A stretch of DNA of 51,925 bases from a virus. A model generated the notes under the pieces. The model worked only from the letters and a program-made list of their open reading frames with translations, was not told the DNA's origin and did not search any database. The stretch's first letter is position 1; each line of letters starts with the position of its first letter. Location of the stretch: the IMG/VR virus record IMGVR_UViG_3300032323_001724, positions 1 through 51,925 of that record. One strand, 5' to 3'. A program made the translations under genes and the position numbers. Shown in pieces: positions 32,104 to 39,848 of this stretch.

Positions 32104-32489
32104 TTATTAGACAAGACCAAAGACCTAACAAAATGATTTGGGTTACCTTCCGCAAAGAAGGTATTCACAAATATCCAGCCGCACTTACAGATGCCAACCT
32201 TGCTACAGGTGATGAGTATGATGTAAGTTTTCTAGGATATCCACATCGACACATCTTCCATTTTAAAGTTTGGATTGGTGTTACACACGATGATCGCGAT
32301 ATCGAGTTCATTCAGTTTAAACGCTGGTTGGAAAAACTGTACGCAGAAGGTACACTCCAACTAGACTACAAGAGTTGCGAGATGATGTCAGGCGATTTGT
32401 TTGACGCTATCTCCAATAAGTATCCAGGTCGCGAGATTTGGATTGAGGTCTCCGAAGACGGAGAAAATGGTTCATTCATCAAATACTAA
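32100..32489 (+). CDS. QueD/PTPS-like protein (divergent 6-carboxytetrahydropterin synthase)
   Basis: 129 aa, a usual length for QueD. The pattern fits the 6-pyruvoyl-tetrahydropterin synthase fold: VTFRKEGIHKYPA with His23, HRHIFHFKV with His49 and His51 as the zinc pair, DIEFIQFKRWLE in place of the 'DFxxLK' segment, and IWIEVSEDGENG at the end. The DH of the catalytic dyad appears as DY (LDY, 88-90), so activity is uncertain. FolE and QueE in the same region support a role in making CPH4. Confidence 0.6.
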   Translation: MIIRQDQRPNKMIWVTFRKEGIHKYPAALTDANLATGDEYDVSFLGYPHRHIFHFKVWIGVTHDDRDIEFIQFKRWLEKLYAEGTLQLDYKSCEMMSGDLFDAISNKYPGREIWIEVSEDGENGSFIKY

Positions 32490-32500
32490 AAGGAACATCG

Positions 32501-32725
32501 ATGAAAAACTACAAGGACTACAGGTACTTTGAAAATCGTCCTGACGTTGTGAAAGTGTGGGAAGACCTCGAGGCCTACCACGATTGGTGCAGATTACAAC
32601 TCTGCGATTTTAACCCTGCAGATCTCTATCGTAGAGATTCTCAAAACTATGGTTCGTATCTTGCCAGCAAGCGACCAAGACGGCCGTATCAAGGCAACAG
32701 ACCAAACTTTCAAAAGAGAGGTTAA
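32501..32725 (+). CDS. Small aromatic and Arg-rich protein
   Basis: 74 aa with AAAAGGAAC upstream. It is unusually rich in Tyr, Trp, Arg and Asp (YKDYRYFENRPDVVKVW). The C-terminal 20 residues are basic (KRPRRPYQGNRP) and may bind nucleic acid. No family is recognised. It lies between QueD-like and glycosyltransferase genes. Confidence 0.6.
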   Translation: MKNYKDYRYFENRPDVVKVWEDLEAYHDWCRLQLCDFNPADLYRRDSQNYGSYLASKRPRRPYQGNRPNFQKRG

Positions 32726-32728
32726 TCA

Positions 32729-33826
32729 ATGGCACGAGTTTTCCTTATTGATCTAGAAGCAGTTGAGACACGTTACACAGGTCAGTGGAAAACTCATGTG
32801 CCTGCGTTACTTAAAAAGGCAGGACACAATGTTCAAATTATATCTGGGCCTGAAGATATTCCTTCAGCCACTACTCCTGGTGCTTTTCTTAATTTTGGTG
32901 GCACCAATATATACAAGTCTAGTCAAGTTGAGCAGATGGGCCGGTTATTTTGTAACGGAGCCGTTCATCCCGGCGATCACTTTATCTTTACTGATGCTTG
33001 GCATCCTGGTATCATAAACTTAAAGTACATGAGTGAGTTGTTGGGTATTCCTGTAACTACACATGGCTTATGGCATGCTGGCAGTTATGATCCACAGGAC
33101 TTCTTAGGACGTCTTGTTGGAGATAAGCCCTGGGTACGTCATGCAGAGAAGAGTTTCTACCACGCTTTTGATCACAACTACTTTGCCACAGACTTTCACA
33201 TTCATATGTTTTACGAGAATTTGATTCAACCTGATCCGGATCGTAAAGTAAGTATGTATAAGACTGTATTTGATGATACTTTATTCACCGACAAGGTTGT
33301 TCGCACAGGATGGCCCATGGAGTATATGACCGATACTCTACTCATGTACAAGAATATGCCCAAGCGTGATCTTATCTTGTTCCCGCATCGTATCGCTCCA
33401 GAAAAACAAGTTGAGATATTCCGTGATCTCAAAGAACATTTGCCGCAATATGAATTTGTTGTTTGTCAGGATCAACAACTAACAAAGAATGAATATCATA
33501 ATTTGTTAGGTGAAGCTAAACTTGTGTTCAGCGCCAACCTACAAGAAACTTTAGGTATCAGTTGGTACGAAGGTGCTGTAGTAGATGCTATTCCAATGGT
33601 TCCGGATAGACTTAGCTATTCAGAGATGGCTTTTGATACATTTAAGTATCCTAGTGAATGGACTGAATCTTACGACTCGTATGTGATACATCGAAAAGAG
33701 ATATGTCATAAAATAATTCAGTACATGGAAAATTATGAAAAGTTTTTGCCAAGCCTAAATAAACAGGTAGATTCATTAACAGAACATTATTTCAGTTGTA
33801 ATAAACTGTTAGAGATGTTAAAATAA
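32729..33826 (+). CDS. GT4-like glycosyltransferase
   Basis: 365 aa. The N-terminal Rossmann-like half is followed by FPHRIAPEKQVEIF (after about residue 216) and ETLGISWYE, an EX7E motif typical of retaining GT-B enzymes, in a segment beginning LVFSANLQ. The protein continues with GAVVDAIPMVPDRLSYSE, a donor-binding-like stretch. Donor and acceptor are unknown. It sits between the QueD-like and FolE genes. Glycosylation of a hypermodified base, a virion protein or host glycans are all possible. Confidence 0.75.
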   Translation: MARVFLIDLEAVETRYTGQWKTHVPALLKKAGHNVQIISGPEDIPSATTPGAFLNFGGTNIYKSSQVEQMGRLFCNGAVHPGDHFIFTDAWHPGIINLKYMSELLGIPVTTHGLWHAGSYDPQDFLGRLVGDKPWVRHAEKSFYHAFDHNYFATDFHIHMFYENLIQPDPDRKVSMYKTVFDDTLFTDKVVRTGWPMEYMTDTLLMYKNMPKRDLILFPHRIAPEKQVEIFRDLKEHLPQYEFVVCQDQQLTKNEYHNLLGEAKLVFSANLQETLGISWYEGAVVDAIPMVPDRLSYSEMAFDTFKYPSEWTESYDSYVIHRKEICHKIIQYMENYEKFLPSLNKQVDSLTEHYFSCNKLLEMLK

Positions 33827-33867
33827 CTATACAGTGTCATCCACGACATTAACTCGGAGAAATTTAA

Positions 33868-34614
33868 TTGACAGATAAAAAAGAAACAGGCCTGGACGCA
33901 ATGGCAGGCGATGGCGGATATCAAGAAGCGTATCTAGCAGATGTACTTCGCTTTAAAATGAAACGTGATAATAAACGTTTCTGGGCAGGTGATAACATCA
34001 GCGATTATGTCACTGAAGAAATAAAGCATAAGCTCATTGACGAAGCAACAGAAGCTTTTGAGCTTGTATTGGATAGACTCTTAATTGATCGTGAGAACGA
34101 TCCTAACAGCCATGGAACAGCCCGTAGACTCGCAAAAATGTATTTCAACGAAATCATGTCAGGAAGATATGAACCAGCACCAGATGCCACAGCATTTCCA
34201 AATGATTCAGCAGACCGTTACGAAGGCATGTTGGTTGTACGCAGTGAACTTCGCAGTATGTGTAGTCATCATCATCAACCAGTTAGTGGGGTCGCCTATA
34301 TTGGAATCATCGCTGCCGAAAAACTCATTGGTTTATCTAAGTATACTCGCATTGCTCAGTGGTGTGCTAGGCGTGGTACTTTACAAGAAGAACTCTGCAA
34401 CGACATTGCTAGAGAAATACAAAAAGCCACAGGCGCCACAGACTTAGGTGTGTACATTCAAGCTACACATGGATGCTGTGAGAATCGTGGCATTATGGCG
34501 CATTCTAGTCTTACGCAGACTACAGTACTTAAAGGATCCTTTAAAGACGATGTAGGAACAAAGAAAGAGTTCTTTGATAACATTAAGATGCAACAAGAGT
34601 TTTCACCGAGATAA
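33868..34614 (+). CDS. folE: GTP cyclohydrolase I (FolE)
   Basis: 248 aa from a TTG start with CGGAGA upstream; the first in-frame ATG is at 33901. Key FolE motifs are present: CSHHHQPVSG (zinc Cys/His region), IGLSKYTRIAQWCARR and HGCCENRGI. It converts GTP to 7,8-dihydroneopterin triphosphate, the first step of the queuosine/deazaguanine route and also of folate. With QueD-like, QueE and DpdA-like proteins nearby, the deazaguanine route is the better explanation. Confidence 0.92.
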   Translation: MTDKKETGLDAMAGDGGYQEAYLADVLRFKMKRDNKRFWAGDNISDYVTEEIKHKLIDEATEAFELVLDRLLIDRENDPNSHGTARRLAKMYFNEIMSGRYEPAPDATAFPNDSADRYEGMLVVRSELRSMCSHHHQPVSGVAYIGIIAAEKLIGLSKYTRIAQWCARRGTLQEELCNDIAREIQKATGATDLGVYIQATHGCCENRGIMAHSSLTQTTVLKGSFKDDVGTKKEFFDNIKMQQEFSPR

Positions 34615-34616
34615 TT

Positions 34617-34949
34617 ATGGGCGACGGCGGAAAAGGATCTAAAGCAAGACCATTCAGTGTTAGTCAGGATGAATTTGATAACCGGTGGAACTTAATTTTT
34701 AAAAAGGAAAAAGACATGCAGGTAAGAGTCAAAGAAGATGCAGAAGATATCGGTCGTTGCGGATGCGGTCGAAGCCCCACTGGAAAATGTATTGGGTGGC
34801 ATGGTCTGTCAGAAGATATGTACCAGCATCAAAAAATGCTGTGGTTAGAAGATCAACTGCGTCAGGATGCTGAACTAGAAGAATATAAAAAGCAAGCACA
34901 AGAGATTTGGAATGACAGTTGCACAGCCCCTAGAAAGGAACAAAAATGA
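34617..34949 (+). CDS. Small protein with CDGSH-like Cys/His motif
   Basis: 110 aa, 2 nt after folE. It starts MGDGGKGSKARPFSVSQ, a motif that recurs in short T4-like phage proteins. Residues 47-63 (RCGCGRSPTGKCIGWHG) resemble the CDGSH Fe-S motif (CxC, Ser, C, then GxH) but have one residue less before the third Cys. Fe-S or zinc binding is possible. The C-terminus is a charged helix. Confidence 0.65.
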   Translation: MGDGGKGSKARPFSVSQDEFDNRWNLIFKKEKDMQVRVKEDAEDIGRCGCGRSPTGKCIGWHGLSEDMYQHQKMLWLEDQLRQDAELEEYKKQAQEIWNDSCTAPRKEQK

Positions 34950-35164
34950 ATACTGCAAAAGACATCACAGACAATCTAATTTTTCGTGCTAAAAATCTAC
35001 AGGAATTTATCGTAGAGCGTGATTGGGAACTAATCCCGGCAGGGGTTGTGAAGTATGATATACAACATACCGTCGGCGAACCTGCACGTATCTTTGTACA
35101 TGCTATGACACAGGAAGAAGCAGAACGTCAAGTTGATGACTGGTTTGGCGAAGGTGTAGAATGA
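34946..35164 (+). CDS. Hypothetical small protein
   Basis: 72 aa, coupled by ATGA to the genes on both sides. It is a mixed alpha/beta sequence (NLQEFIVERDWELIPAGV, FVHAMTQEEAERQVDDW). No family is recognised. Confidence 0.6.
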   Translation: MNTAKDITDNLIFRAKNLQEFIVERDWELIPAGVVKYDIQHTVGEPARIFVHAMTQEEAERQVDDWFGEGVE

Positions 35165-35580
35165 TCAAACCACTGCGTGATGATCTAATGGTGCAACAAC
35201 AGGTAGACGATGCCTGGCAGCATTTTGTTGGTGTGATCATGTTGAACCAAACTGGCCGAAAAGCTGTAAAGACCACACTACCCGAATTCCTATATTGGTT
35301 TCCTACAGCGTTGTCACTGCTACACGCAGAAGAAGAGTTTGTCAAAAGCATAATCCAACCTTTGGGAATGGTTAATGTCCGATATACTCGTTTGATTAAA
35401 ATGAGTCAAGACTATTTGACTTGGGACGGAAATGATGCTACAATGTTATATGGCATTGGAAAATACGGCAGCGACAGCTATGAAATTTTTTATAAAAACA
35501 ATTATAGTGTGTCGCCTACGGATAAAGAACTGATAAGATATCTCAAGGAAGAAGTTAATAATGTTTTTGAAACTACTTGA
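35161..35580 (+). CDS. Hypothetical protein
   Basis: 139 aa, mainly helical with several aromatic residues (DAWQHFVGVIMLNQTGRKAV, EFLYWFPTALSLLHAEEEFV). The C-terminal part is short helices around YGSDSYEIFYKNNY. It overlaps the cupin-like gene by 20 nt. The Trp/Phe-rich first half might bind a base or a helix-hairpin partner, but no motif is certain. Confidence 0.6.
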   Translation: MIKPLRDDLMVQQQVDDAWQHFVGVIMLNQTGRKAVKTTLPEFLYWFPTALSLLHAEEEFVKSIIQPLGMVNVRYTRLIKMSQDYLTWDGNDATMLYGIGKYGSDSYEIFYKNNYSVSPTDKELIRYLKEEVNNVFETT

Positions 35581-36028
35581 ACAACTAGGCCGCAAACGCA
35601 TCATTTTTGATCGTGTTAATAACGAACCTTACCTTGTAAGGTATTATCTATTCTTGAAAGAAAGAAATCGTTTTCCATTTAACGTATTTTTACATAAATT
35701 TTTAAAAGGCGATCCCGATGATGTACACGATCATCCTTGGCCCTACGCTACACTAATACTCAAAGGCGGTTATTATGAATACACTCCTAATTTTGAAAAT
35801 GGCAAAATGGTTGGAGAGACTAAGCATTGGCGTGGTCCTGGTCACTTCCGTATTTGTAGTTCTAATAGCTATCATCGTATCGAACTTAAATCTGGAATAA
35901 CTGCTTGGACTCTATTCATGCCAGGACCGCATAAACGCGAATGGGGATTTTTAGTCAACAACAAATGGACACAACACGAACAATATCTCAAGGACAGAAA
36001 TGAACAAACTCAAAATCACCCAGCATGA
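35561..36028 (+). CDS. Cupin-like protein
   Basis: 155 aa. DVHDHPWPYATLILKGGYYE (55-74) contains HxH with His56 and His58 and the following strand-turn pattern of cupin motif 1. KHWRGPGHFRI and YHRIEL supply later His residues. The fold is a small beta-barrel, possibly an oxygenase or a sugar-binding protein. The start has AAGGAAG upstream. It overlaps the next gene by 29 nt. Confidence 0.7.
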   Translation: MFLKLLEQLGRKRIIFDRVNNEPYLVRYYLFLKERNRFPFNVFLHKFLKGDPDDVHDHPWPYATLILKGGYYEYTPNFENGKMVGETKHWRGPGHFRICSSNSYHRIELKSGITAWTLFMPGPHKREWGFLVNNKWTQHEQYLKDRNEQTQNHPA

Positions 36029-36539
36029 AGTAAATGGTTTAGTTGGCAAGATTTGTAGAGAGCTTGCTACAGGAACATGGAGGCCCGATTATGTCGTAGG
36101 CATTACTCGAGGAGGATTAATTCCTGCTGTAATGATCAGTCAATATTTTAATATTCCCTTACATACTCTTAATGTAAGTCTACGAGATAGCGAGATTGGC
36201 CCCGAAAGCAATCTTTGGATGGCCGAGGATGCACTAGGTCCACTGTCTAAAGAGCGTACTGTTAATGGCGATACTACTTTTAAAAATATTCTAGTTGTAG
36301 ATGATATCAACGATCAGGGTACTACACTCAATTGGATCATGCAGGATTGGCCCAGTGGTTGCTTTCCAGATGATCCAGCCTGGGAAGAAGTATGGAACAA
36401 TAATGTTAAATTTGCTGTGTTAGTAGATAATCTCTCCAGCAAGTGCGATGTTAAGATGGATTATGTTGGTATGGAAGTTAACAAAGCCGAAAAAGATGTA
36501 TGGATTGATTTTCCTTGGGAAGATTGGTGGACAAAATGA
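36000..36539 (+). CDS. Phosphoribosyltransferase-like protein
   Basis: 179 aa. ILVVDDINDQGTT at 97-109 is the PRPP-binding motif of type I phosphoribosyltransferases, and PDYVVGITRGGLIPAVMIS (29-47) is the preceding substrate loop. It resembles xanthine/guanine phosphoribosyltransferases. A purine-salvage role, perhaps with deazapurines, is inferred. It is coupled to the next gene by ATGA. Confidence 0.8.
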   Translation: MNKLKITQHEVNGLVGKICRELATGTWRPDYVVGITRGGLIPAVMISQYFNIPLHTLNVSLRDSEIGPESNLWMAEDALGPLSKERTVNGDTTFKNILVVDDINDQGTTLNWIMQDWPSGCFPDDPAWEEVWNNNVKFAVLVDNLSSKCDVKMDYVGMEVNKAEKDVWIDFPWEDWWTK

Positions 36540-36763
36540 TTGATTCAAAAATCAAAGTACATTGTACCGATGCAGGTAAAGATTTTGACATGCATGTTCT
36601 AGGATACAAGCCTAAGGCATTTTTAGAAGTGGCATTTCAAACTATTAAACTGCGATTGACCTATGCAGAACGTACTCGAGCATTTGTAGGTAGTCTAGGC
36701 GGACGTGAATTTGTAATTCGCGAAGATGCATTGCCTACAGAAAGAAAGGAATACCAACGATGA
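36536..36763 (+). CDS. Hypothetical small protein
   Basis: 75 aa from the ATG of the ATGA junction; an in-frame start seven codons upstream would lie inside the phosphoribosyltransferase gene. It is an alpha/beta protein (IKVHCTDAGKDFDMHVLGYK) with a basic C-terminus. No family is recognised. It is coupled to the HIT gene by a 4-nt overlap. Confidence 0.6.
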   Translation: MIDSKIKVHCTDAGKDFDMHVLGYKPKAFLEVAFQTIKLRLTYAERTRAFVGSLGGREFVIREDALPTERKEYQR

Positions 36764-37140
36764 ACTTACATTATTCATTAGATGATGCACGTGATGCCGG
36801 TGACGCACCCTGGGACGATGTTGTACAGGATGACTTTCATGTTGCGATATTCAAAGACAAGTATCCTGTAACAGAAGGACACCTGTTATTTGTGCCTAAA
36901 TACTCTGCTGTAGGGGTTATCGAAGATTGTTTTGCCGATGCTCTTAAACTAGGACAGGAAAAAGTTAAGACAGGTGAGTGGGACGGATTTAATATCGGCA
37001 TTAATTGGGGAGAGGCTGCAGGACAGACTGTGCCTTACCCGCACGTTCATTTAATTCCCAGACGCAAAGGCGACATGGAAGATCCAACCGGCGGAGTTCG
37101 TCATGTAATTCCAGAACGAGGAAACTATAGAAAATGGTAA
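36760..37140 (+). CDS. HIT-family hydrolase
   Basis: 126 aa. TVPYPHVHLIPRR carries the HIT active-site strand: His95 (nucleophile position) and His97 are present, while the first His of the usual HxHxH is Tyr93. NIGINWGEAAGQT and GHLLFVPK match the nucleotide pocket of Hint/FHIT-like proteins. Expected activity is hydrolysis of nucleoside phosphoramidates or dinucleoside polyphosphates. It lies between small unknown genes. Confidence 0.85.
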   Translation: MNLHYSLDDARDAGDAPWDDVVQDDFHVAIFKDKYPVTEGHLLFVPKYSAVGVIEDCFADALKLGQEKVKTGEWDGFNIGINWGEAAGQTVPYPHVHLIPRRKGDMEDPTGGVRHVIPERGNYRKW

Positions 37141-37334
37141 CTGTGCATGTTCCGTGGAGTCCCAAGACAGGTAGTATTCCTATCTGGGACGAAATCACCA
37201 TATCGATCATAGAACGATTTGGGTTACCTGGGAACAAATACACTACTGAGTTAACAGATAGCTATATGAATTTCGTTTTTAATGATGATCATCAAGGACT
37301 ATTATGCCAACTATTAGTCAGCGACTATGTATGA
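37134..37334 (+). CDS. Hypothetical small protein
   Basis: 66 aa, overlapping the HIT gene by 7 nt and the next gene by 4 nt (ATGA). It is short and aromatic (VTVHVPWSPKTGSIPIW) with an acidic C-terminus. No family is recognised. Confidence 0.55.
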   Translation: MVTVHVPWSPKTGSIPIWDEITISIIERFGLPGNKYTTELTDSYMNFVFNDDHQGLLCQLLVSDYV

Positions 37335-37549
37335 AAAATATATTAATAGTCATCGTAGCATTTATAGTATTATTCTTGATTGCTATCACCAATTGGGGAG
37401 AACCATCTGGTAAGTACTACAATTGTAGAGATATTGATTTTCTTCCAGATGTTCCTCCTCAAGTTAGAGTAGAATGCAGAAAAATGATCAAAGAAAAACT
37501 AGATGAAGAACGCAAAAGAAATCTCGATAAGTCAGGATACATAACGTGA
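37331..37549 (+). CDS. Single-pass membrane protein
   Basis: 72 aa from the ATGA junction; an in-frame ATG nine codons upstream lies inside the previous gene. MKNILIVIVAFIVLFLIAIT is an N-terminal transmembrane or uncleaved signal anchor. The soluble part has two Cys and a charged C-terminal helix. The function is unknown. Confidence 0.65.
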   Translation: MKNILIVIVAFIVLFLIAITNWGEPSGKYYNCRDIDFLPDVPPQVRVECRKMIKEKLDEERKRNLDKSGYIT

Positions 37550-37737
37550 AATCATGGACCTTAACAGTTGCCGAAGATGGGCTTTTACCATTACCGCAGG
37601 ATTTATTAGATGAAGCTGGATGGAAAGAAGGCGATTGTTTAAATTGGGTTGACAATAACGACGGTTCATGGAGTATTATCAAAGAGGACTTGACAAATTT
37701 CATACATAAAGGTATAATAAAGCATGACAACAACTAA
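37546..37737 (+). CDS. AbrB/SpoVT-like small DNA-binding protein
   Basis: 63 aa. LTVAEDGLLPLPQDLLDEAG and KEGDCLNWVDNNDGSWSI follow the swapped-hairpin pattern of AbrB/MazE-type antitoxin or regulator domains (long 'xLTVxxDGxxxLPxxLL...GWxxGD' motif). It is coupled by ATGA to the previous gene. Its 3' end contains the promoter of the following gene, so an autoregulatory role is possible but unproven. Confidence 0.65.
   Translation: MKSWTLTVAEDGLLPLPQDLLDEAGWKEGDCLNWVDNNDGSWSIIKEDLTNFIHKGIIKHDNN
37690..37718 (+). promoter_or_regulatory. Perfect consensus sigma70 promoter
   Basis: TTGACA at 37690-37695, a 17-nt spacer and TATAAT at 37713-37718, inside the end of the AbrB-like gene. The next start codon (37724) follows after 5 nt, so the mRNA is predicted to be leaderless. 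Confidence 0.8.
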
Positions 37738-38992
37738 TCCTAAAGGTTCATGGCCATTTGCTCCAAGCGATGCTCCGGAACCAACTGCTGAAGAATTAGC
37801 CGCACAGAATCTAGCAGAACAACAAAAACTCATCGAAGTTCTGAAGTTCACACCACGCACTTATAAAATTAGCATGTGGGGTTACGGTGGCGAAAAAGTC
37901 ATGGGTACAGTAGACAAAAAGATTTGGGACTACTGTATGGAGAATCATGTTGACTTGTCAGAGATCGCATGGAGTGATGAAGATACTGTACAAGAAGAAA
38001 TGAGTCTTGATCTAGACATGCTGCCATTCACACCAGGCTCGTGGTACGAGTGTGATGACATGGGACACATCAATGGTGTTAGTCGCGATGCTGGTACTAT
38101 TCAAATTGAAGACGAAAACGGCAACACAGTATTGGAACGCTCACTAGATAGCATTGACGGAACCGACATCGGATTAAGTTGTAGTGACGAAGTGTGGGCA
38201 GGATCGAAGCCCAAAGGCACTGTAGTGTTTATTGGTTCAAGCAACGAAAAAGGCACATTCTTTGAAGGTGAAATTGAACTCCGTGCACCTTTTGATATTG
38301 AGAAATTAGAATTAAACTACGATGAGTTCGACGGTGAAGATATTATTACCAGCGTGACCTATGACGGTGAAGACATCGATAACTGGGGCGGCAGCACAGA
38401 CGGCAAAAGTTCAGACATGAACATGGTCTTGATCACAGACGACCAAGGCAATTGGGAACGATACGACCCAGAAGAAAAAGATTGGGGACATCCTCCAATG
38501 GGGACAAGTCCAAGTGATTGGGAAAAGTCTCCTAAATTTAAATTTGCAAAAGTTAAACCTACAATAGAAGGTTGGTATAGTTGCGTTTGGAAAAGCTATG
38601 GAACAACATATGGCACAGCATATTGGAATGGTACAGAGTTCGGCGAATGGGAGTACGGCAAGTTTAAACCGATCTCTGGGGTAGAAACTTGGAATGGTTA
38701 TAATTGGGATACAAGCTCGTGGGTCAATCAGCCTCCAGAACCCGTAGATGCAAAATGTAATAATAAAAAATGCGGTTGGACCGGCATGCGTGGCGACATG
38801 AGAGAAGACGACGACTATAATAATCATTGTCCAGAATGTGACGGTACAGACTTTGACTGGATTGATTACGACCCAGATACCAAAGAAGGTCGTGCTAATC
38901 GTAAACAGTATTGTAAACCATGGGATCCAGAAGTATCGATGGACAGAATTATCAAAGCATTTCCTATTGAAGAGAAGAAAATAAATGAGTAA
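37724..38992 (+). CDS. Large acidic protein with zinc-ribbon-like C-terminus
   Basis: 422 aa, expressed from its own consensus promoter. It is rich in Trp, Asp, Gly and Thr. Residues around 345-372 hold CNNKKCGW and HCPECDG, a CxxxxC...CxxC zinc-ribbon. No catalytic motif is seen in the rest, which has repeated Trp-Tyr segments (TYGTAYWNGTEFGEWEYGKF). The function is unknown. It overlaps QueE by 8 nt. Confidence 0.7.
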   Translation: MTTTNPKGSWPFAPSDAPEPTAEELAAQNLAEQQKLIEVLKFTPRTYKISMWGYGGEKVMGTVDKKIWDYCMENHVDLSEIAWSDEDTVQEEMSLDLDMLPFTPGSWYECDDMGHINGVSRDAGTIQIEDENGNTVLERSLDSIDGTDIGLSCSDEVWAGSKPKGTVVFIGSSNEKGTFFEGEIELRAPFDIEKLELNYDEFDGEDIITSVTYDGEDIDNWGGSTDGKSSDMNMVLITDDQGNWERYDPEEKDWGHPPMGTSPSDWEKSPKFKFAKVKPTIEGWYSCVWKSYGTTYGTAYWNGTEFGEWEYGKFKPISGVETWNGYNWDTSSWVNQPPEPVDAKCNNKKCGWTGMRGDMREDDDYNNHCPECDGTDFDWIDYDPDTKEGRANRKQYCKPWDPEVSMDRIIKAFPIEEKKINE

Positions 38993-39848
38993 AATTAAAA
39001 TCGCAGAGCTGTTCTACAGCATACAAGGTGAAGGCCGCTATATGGGTGTGCCTAGTGTGTTTCTCCGTACATTCGGTTGTAACTTTAAATGTGCAGGCTT
39101 TGGTATGCCACGTGGCGAAATGAGTCACGAAGCTACTGATATTGCGGCCACACATAAAATGATCGAGTCTTTTCAAACATACGGGGAACTTCCACTGGTA
39201 AGTACAGGCTGTGATAGTTATGCATCATGGATGCCAGAGTTTAAAGATCTTAGTCCAATGCTTACTACAGATGCAATAGCAGAACGCATTATGGAAATCT
39301 TACCTTACAAGCGTTGGGAAGATGAACATCTAGTTATTACAGGCGGAGAGCCATTGTTGGGATGGCAACGTGCTTATCCAGATCTGTTGAATCATCTGAG
39401 TATGGCAGGTCTTAAAGAAATTACATTTGAAACAAATGGTACCCAGCGTCTTACTCCTGAGTTTAAAAAATATCTGTTAGAGTGGGCACAGAATCCTCCT
39501 TTCGTTAGCAGAGAAGTTACATTCTCAGTAAGTGCTAAACTCAGTTGTTCAGGAGAAGAAAGGTCAGAAGCCATACTGCCTAACGTAGTGTGTGAGTATC
39601 AAGAAGTCGGCACTACCTATCTTAAATTTGTAGTTGCTACTGAAGAAGATGCTGAAGAAGCCTTAGAAACTCTAGACATATATCGTGCAGAAGGATTTAC
39701 TGGTCATTGCTATCTCATGCCTGTGGGTGGGGTTGAGTCAGTGTACACACTAAATAACCGTCGTGTAGCAGAATTAGCAATGAAACATGGGCTTAGGTAC
39801 AGTGATCGACTACAGGTACCGTTGTTTAAGAATGAATGGGGAACTTAA
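38985..39848 (+). CDS. queE: QueE-like radical SAM 7-carboxy-7-deazaguanine synthase
   Basis: 287 aa. FYSIQGEGRYMGVPSVFLRT (10-29) is the QueE N-terminal signature. The cluster motif is split: Cys32-x3-Cys36, then Cys76 in TGCDSYAS, where QueE normally has the third Cys followed by DT. LVITGGEPLLGWQ and ITFETNGTQ are the SAM-binding and following motifs. It converts CPH4 to 7-carboxy-7-deazaguanine. It starts within the preceding gene (8-nt overlap) and ends in TAATG with the next. Confidence 0.88.
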   Translation: MSKIKIAELFYSIQGEGRYMGVPSVFLRTFGCNFKCAGFGMPRGEMSHEATDIAATHKMIESFQTYGELPLVSTGCDSYASWMPEFKDLSPMLTTDAIAERIMEILPYKRWEDEHLVITGGEPLLGWQRAYPDLLNHLSMAGLKEITFETNGTQRLTPEFKKYLLEWAQNPPFVSREVTFSVSAKLSCSGEERSEAILPNVVCEYQEVGTTYLKFVVATEEDAEEALETLDIYRAEGFTGHCYLMPVGGVESVYTLNNRRVAELAMKHGLRYSDRLQVPLFKNEWGT

